A stretch of DNA of 8,036 bases, from positions 1 to 8,036 of the forward strand of contig RFJE01000267.1 of assembly GCA_003695005.1 (NCBI GenBank), given 5' to 3'. Below, one piece after another: positions 5,463 through 8,036 of this stretch. The notes beneath the pieces are model-generated. The model saw nothing but the letters and a program-made list of their open reading frames with translations. It searched no databases and was not told where the DNA came from. Position 1 is the first letter of the stretch. Each line of letters begins with the position of its first letter. Source of the DNA: Candidatus Hydrogenedentota bacterium (GTDB lineage Bacteria; Spirochaetota; Leptospiria; Turneriellales; J094). The position numbers and the translations under genes are program-made.

Positions 5463-6701
5463 ATGAAAAAGTTAGTTATTCTTGGAGCGGGAACTGCAGG
5501 AACGATGATAGCGAATCACTTGCATAAGCGATTAAAGCATAAAGATTGGGAAGTTACTTTACTAGATCCGAATCCAGACCATTACTATCAACCGGGATTT
5601 TTATTTGTTCCCTTTGGGATCTACAGCATTGAAGATACAAAAAAACCAAAACAAAAATTTATCCCTTCCGGAATGCAACTTGTGCAAAAAGGAGTGGAAG
5701 CCATAGAACCCGATAAAAACCAATTGATTCTAGAGGGGGGAGAGAAGTTATCTTATGATATTTTAATTGTAGCTACGGGAAGCCGCATTGTCCCTGAGGA
5801 AACCGAAGGCATGAAGGATCGGTTATGGCGTAAAAAAATCTTTGATTTTTATACGCCCGAAGGAGCAGTCGAGCTATATAAGGCTTTGCAAAATTTCGAG
5901 GGAGGAGATTTAGTCATTCATCTTACAGAAATGCCCATTAAGTGTCCCGTAGCACCGCTAGAATTTTCTTTCTTAGCTGATTGGTATTTAACGAAAAAAG
6001 GACTTCGAAATAAAACGAGAATTACGTATGTAACCCCTTTGTCGGGAGCATTTACAAAGCCGGTTACAACGAAAGTTTTAGGCGAAGTTTTTGCAAGAAA
6101 AAACATTGCTTTAGAAGCAGATTTCATGGTCGAGCACATTGATAATGAAAAGCAAAAACTAGTCTCATATGATGAAAGGGAAGTTCCCTTCGACTTACTC
6201 GTAACCATTCCAACAAACATGGGAGCAAAAGTTATAGAAACATCTGGCTTTGGGGATGATTTATACTTTATTCCGACAGATCATGGAACATTGCAGTCGA
6301 AGGTAGCCGAAAATATGTTCGTCATTGGAGATGCCACAAATGTACCTGCTTCGAAAGCAGGGTCGGTAGCTCATTTTGAAGCCGAAATTTTAATTGAAAA
6401 CATTTTAGCTTATATAGACGGGAAAGAATTCCCTGAAAAGTTCGACGGACATGCTAACTGCTTTATTGAATCTGGATTTAAAAAAGGATTTTTAATTGAT
6501 TTTAACTATGATCATGAGCCGGTTCCGGGAAAGTTCCCCTTTGCGGGAATTGGGCCACTTTCTTTGCTAAAAGAAAGTCGCTTGAATCATTTAGGGAAAA
6601 TGGCATTTCGGTGGATTTATTGGAATATGCTACTAAAGGCTAGAAAAATTCCGGGTGTTACAGCTCGGATGAAACTATCTGGAAAGAAGTTTCCAAAATA
6701 A
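5463..6701 (+). CDS. sqr: Sulfide:quinone oxidoreductase-like FAD flavoprotein
   Basis: A 412-residue flavoprotein of the disulfide-reductase superfamily, most like sulfide:quinone oxidoreductase, which oxidises sulfide to sulfane sulfur and passes electrons to membrane quinone. The N-terminal dinucleotide fold has LVILGAGTAG (4-13) and an acidic strand end at D35. HYYQPGFLFVPFG (40-52) and YDILIVATGSR (98-108) are typical of the family. The second FAD motif FVIGDATNVPASKAG (286-300) is followed by AHFEAE. The only two cysteines, Cys161 (KCPVAPLEF) and Cys333 (ANCFIESGFKKGFLIDF), sit where SQR places its redox-active pair. The C-terminal aromatic/basic segment (about 376-397, FRWIYWNMLLKARK) looks like the amphipathic membrane-docking helix. 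ATG 5463 has AAGGAG 7 bases upstream. It leads an operon with TusE/DsrC- and DsrE2-like genes, which supports a sulfur role. NADH dehydrogenase or flavocytochrome-type relatives are less likely. Confidence 0.85.
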   Translation: MKKLVILGAGTAGTMIANHLHKRLKHKDWEVTLLDPNPDHYYQPGFLFVPFGIYSIEDTKKPKQKFIPSGMQLVQKGVEAIEPDKNQLILEGGEKLSYDILIVATGSRIVPEETEGMKDRLWRKKIFDFYTPEGAVELYKALQNFEGGDLVIHLTEMPIKCPVAPLEFSFLADWYLTKKGLRNKTRITYVTPLSGAFTKPVTTKVLGEVFARKNIALEADFMVEHIDNEKQKLVSYDEREVPFDLLVTIPTNMGAKVIETSGFGDDLYFIPTDHGTLQSKVAENMFVIGDATNVPASKAGSVAHFEAEILIENILAYIDGKEFPEKFDGHANCFIESGFKKGFLIDFNYDHEPVPGKFPFAGIGPLSLLKESRLNHLGKMAFRWIYWNMLLKARKIPGVTARMKLSGKKFPK

Positions 6702-6718
6702 AATTTAAGGAGGATAAC

Positions 6719-7033
6719 ATGGCAACAGCAACACTCGCAAATAAAGAAGTGGAAGTAACCGAAGAAGGCTTCTTGGTTAATCCGGATGATTGGACAGAGG
6801 ATATTGCAAAGGAAATTGCAAAACAAGAAGGGATAGAGCTTACCGATCGACATTGGGATGTGATTCGTTTTATGCGAGAAGACTATAAGAAAAATGGTAC
6901 TTCTGCAACCATTCGACACATTACGAAACACAGTGACATTACCACAAAAGAGTTGTATCAGCTTTTTCCAAAAGGTCCGGCAAAACTAGCAGCTAAAATT
7001 GCTGGCGTGCCAAAACCCGTAGGTTGTATTTAG
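6719..7033 (+). CDS. tusE: TusE/DsrC-family sulfur carrier protein, single-cysteine type
   Basis: A 104-residue cytosolic protein of the DsrC/TusE family, whose flexible C-terminal arm carries sulfur as a persulfide or trisulfide. The family core is clear: an N-terminal EEGFLVNPDDWTEDIA (15-30), a central GIELTDRHWDVIRFMREDY (38-56), and the C-terminal FPKGPAKLAAKIAGVPKPVGCI (83-104). The penultimate cysteine (Cys103, CysA) is present. The second cysteine of true DsrC, eleven residues earlier, is Ala92, which places the protein with TusE rather than with DsrC of dissimilatory sulfite reductase. It is slightly shorter than E. coli TusE (109) because the segment before FPKGPAK is reduced. Start ATG 6719 has AAGGAGG 5 bases upstream, 17 bases after the sqr stop. 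In this operon it probably accepts sulfur from sulfide oxidation via the DsrE2-like partner, rather than serving only tRNA thiolation. Confidence 0.9.
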   Translation: MATATLANKEVEVTEEGFLVNPDDWTEDIAKEIAKQEGIELTDRHWDVIRFMREDYKKNGTSATIRHITKHSDITTKELYQLFPKGPAKLAAKIAGVPKPVGCI

Positions 7034-7045
7034 GAGGGCAGCATG
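7032..7045 (+). promoter_or_regulatory. Shine-Dalgarno overlapping the tusE stop codon
   Basis: AGGAGGG (7032-7038) shares its first two bases with the TAG stop (7031-7033) of the TusE/DsrC-like gene and lies 4 bases before ATG 7043. The arrangement implies that terminating ribosomes hand over directly to the DsrE2-like gene, keeping the two products in step. Confidence 0.75.
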
Positions 7046-7516
7046 GCAGTCGATTTAACAAAAGAAAAAGTTTCCATAGTTATTAGTCAGGGGTCATTAG
7101 AAGGAATATACCCTGGATTAATTATGGCAAATGGAGCTCGGGCAGAAGGAATGGAAGCAAATTTGTTTTTTACTTTTTTTGGTCTCGATGCTATTAACAA
7201 AAAGACACACGACCATATTAAAGTAGCAACGGTTGGGAATCCCGGCATGCATATTCCTGCCATATTAGGAATTTTACCTGGAATGTCCGGATTAGCCACA
7301 CATGTCATGAAAAAGAAAATGGAGGAGCTCGATATTCCTACAATACCCGAGTTTCTAGAAATGATTCATGATACGGGAGCCGGTATTTATGCTTGCAAAG
7401 CCACTGTGGATATGTTCCATTTAACAAAAGACGATTTTGTAGATTATGTGGATGATATCATTACAGTAGGTGAGTTTTATGAGTTAGCAGCCGGCGGGCA
7501 TATTGTGTTTACGTAA
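7043..7516 (+). CDS. DsrE2-like (DsrE/F superfamily) sulfurtransferase
   Basis: A 157-residue protein of the DsrE/DsrF superfamily, closest in layout to DsrE2, often labelled peroxiredoxin-family protein. It shows the fold's opening strand and glycine turn (VSIVISQGSLEGIYPG, 10-25), then GARAEGMEANLFFTFFGLDAI (31-51), which matches the family's FFTFWGL segment. A glycine/hydrophobic stretch (PAILGILPGMSGLATHVM, 72-89) follows. The likely sulfur-binding cysteine is Cys118 in GIYACKATVDMFHL, at the position where DsrE2 proteins carry their conserved Cys; it is the only cysteine in the chain. The protein probably relays sulfane sulfur between the SQR-like enzyme and the TusE/DsrC-like carrier. 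It is the last gene of the operon, begins 9 bases after the preceding stop, and is followed by a hairpin. Confidence 0.88.
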   Translation: MAVDLTKEKVSIVISQGSLEGIYPGLIMANGARAEGMEANLFFTFFGLDAINKKTHDHIKVATVGNPGMHIPAILGILPGMSGLATHVMKKKMEELDIPTIPEFLEMIHDTGAGIYACKATVDMFHLTKDDFVDYVDDIITVGEFYELAAGGHIVFT

Positions 7517-7529
7517 AAAATTTGGATTT

Positions 7530-7558
7530 GCGGTTCTCGGGGAAATATCGGGAACCGC
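7530..7558 (+). terminator. Hairpin after the sulfur operon, possible terminator
   Basis: GCGGTTCTCG (7530-7539) pairs with CGGGAACCGC (7549-7558) over 10 bp with one G-U wobble and a 9-base loop. It starts 13 bases after the last stop codon. The flank CTGATCGTACAGG has no T-tract, so this may be a factor-dependent or weak terminator, or an mRNA 3'-end stabiliser. Confidence 0.5.
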
Positions 7559-7592
7559 TGATCGTACAGGCTCTATAAAACTAGACTTTTTC

Positions 7593-7620
7593 TTGACAAA
7601 ATACAATAAAAGCCTATAAT
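7593..7620 (+). promoter_or_regulatory. Consensus sigma70 promoter for a leaderless mRNA
   Basis: TTGACA (7593-7598) and TATAAT (7615-7620) both match consensus exactly, with a 16-base spacer. The expected transcription start, about 6-7 bases past the -10, falls on the A of ATG 7627. No Shine-Dalgarno could therefore be on the transcript. Confidence 0.85.
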
Positions 7621-7626
7621 CGTTGT

Positions 7627-7857
7627 ATGCGTAGAGTCATAATTTTAATTACTTGTATAGTGTTTCAGATGTGTGCTAATACATCAAGTAATGCCACGTC
7701 AGAGGAAACATGTAAAAAAACATCAAAAAGTTACTCGGGTTGCTGCTCTGGCCATGGGGGTCCTGCATCAGATTGCCCTACTGGCGAATATAAATATGAT
7801 TCCGGCAATCACCTCATCTGTGCCGACGGAACAGTATCGCCAACTTGTACCTATTGA
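7627..7857 (+). CDS. Small Cys-rich exported protein with CCSxHGG motif
   Basis: A 76-residue predicted secreted or lipid-anchored protein. It begins MRRVIILITCIVFQMC, a short basic start and hydrophobic core ending at Cys16. That Cys could be a relaxed spirochaete lipobox, although Met at -1 is unusual. A Ser/Thr-rich linker leads to a compact domain with CCSGHGGPASDC (39-50), C65-ADG and SPTC (71-74). The spacing CC-S-x-HGG...C...C-x-DG-x-x-SPxC matches a small cysteine-rich module, seen alone or at the C-terminus of secreted proteins in many bacteria, whose function I do not know. The paired cysteines and histidine suggest disulfides or metal binding. Start ATG 7627 directly follows a perfect promoter, so the mRNA is probably leaderless. 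It is likely monocistronic and expressed independently of the sulfur operon. Confidence 0.8.
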   Translation: MRRVIILITCIVFQMCANTSSNATSEETCKKTSKSYSGCCSGHGGPASDCPTGEYKYDSGNHLICADGTVSPTCTY

Positions 7858-7888
7858 ATTTTCAGGGTAAATGTAACTTGAGGTAGTA

Positions 7889-8036
7889 ATGAGAATTATT
7901 GTTTATGGGCTGTACTATTTCCTAGCAGAAAGCTTCGGGGGGTGGGTCGCTCCTGCGCATCCATGCGCCCGCGACGACCAAGCGGAGCGATACGTTAGTG
8001 AGGCCTCGCTTTCGACATCCTGTCTCGCTCGGCACT
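7889..8036 (+). CDS. Short reading frame running into a GC-rich repeat (partial)
   Basis: ATG 7889 is preceded by GAGG (7880-7883) and opens a frame still unbroken at the window edge, 49 codons on. The first 14 or so residues (MRIIVYGLYYFLAE) come from ordinary AT-rich DNA. From about residue 15 the peptide (SFGGWVAPAHPCARDDQAE onward) is encoded by the GC-rich repeat. It may be a fortuitous frame or a small gene whose 3' end has been replaced by the repeat. No family is recognised. Confidence 0.25.
   Translation, partial: MRIIVYGLYYFLAESFGGWVAPAHPCARDDQAERYVSEASLSTSCLARH
7936..8036. repeat. GC-rich dispersed-type intergenic repeat (continues past edge)
   Basis: From about 7936 the base composition jumps from AT-rich to strongly GC-rich until the window ends. 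The segment is highly structured. GCGCAT (7955-7960) pairs with ATGCGC (7963-7968). Outside it, GTCGC (7946-7950) can pair with GCGAC (7971-7975), or alternatively TCGCTCC (7947-7953) with GGAGCGA (7984-7990). GACA/TGTC (8014-8024) adds a further small stem. It resembles the GC-rich intergenic repeats I recall from Leptospira genomes; copy number could not be tested here. Confidence 0.5.

Noticed and set aside
5918..6220. Minus-strand open frame inside sqr
   Set aside because: It lies wholly within a well-recognised gene and its product has no family features; it is a shadow frame.
7673..7870. Second reading frame over the Cys-rich gene
   Set aside because: It overlaps a better-supported gene with a promoter, signal peptide and recognisable Cys pattern; its own product shows no coherent domain.

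Overview
This is an AT-rich bacterial window (roughly 35-40% G+C by eye, with GC-rich patches at both ends). It most resembles a spirochaete of the Leptospira group. The reasons are several lipoproteins with relaxed spirochaete-type lipoboxes, an exported beta-helix lipoprotein next to an outer-membrane barrel protein, and a GC-rich repeat at the right edge that resembles intergenic repeats of Leptospira genomes. The assignment is inference from recollection, not from a search.

Layout. (1) Positions 1-202: the probable 3' end of an upstream gene whose last codons run through a G6/C6 hairpin. (2) 203-1754, plus strand: a tight three-gene unit of lipoprotein, pyrE (orotate phosphoribosyltransferase) and lipoprotein. 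(3) 4433-1749, minus strand: a three-gene unit of bcp-type peroxiredoxin, outer-membrane beta-barrel protein and right-handed beta-helix lipoprotein. Its genes overlap, and the lipoprotein has no orthodox start codon near its lipobox. Units 2 and 3 converge with stop codons interleaved in one TTATAA palindrome. (4) 4547-5296, plus strand: an exported helical, TPR-like protein, divergent from bcp. (5) 5297-5462: a GC hairpin, a perfect 17-bp inverted repeat, and an AT-rich promoter carrying a dyad. (6) 5463-7516, plus strand: a sulfur-handling operon of sulfide:quinone oxidoreductase-like flavoprotein, TusE/DsrC-like protein and DsrE2-like protein, each with a strong Shine-Dalgarno. (7) 7593-7857: a near-perfect sigma70 promoter placed so that transcription should begin at the ATG of a small Cys-rich exported protein, i.e. 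a probable leaderless mRNA. (8) 7889-8036: a short reading frame that runs into a GC-rich, hairpin-forming repeat and off the window.

How the genes fit together. Operon 6 is the clearest functional unit. A flavoprotein would oxidise sulfide to sulfane sulfur at the membrane and reduce quinone, and the two small proteins, each with one likely sulfur-carrying cysteine, would pass the sulfur on. Its promoter dyad suggests it is controlled as a unit. The peroxiredoxin/outer-membrane/beta-helix unit and the pyrE/lipoprotein unit look like ordinary chromosomal operons with envelope proteins of unknown role. I see no CRISPR array, tRNA, rRNA, transposase or phage gene.
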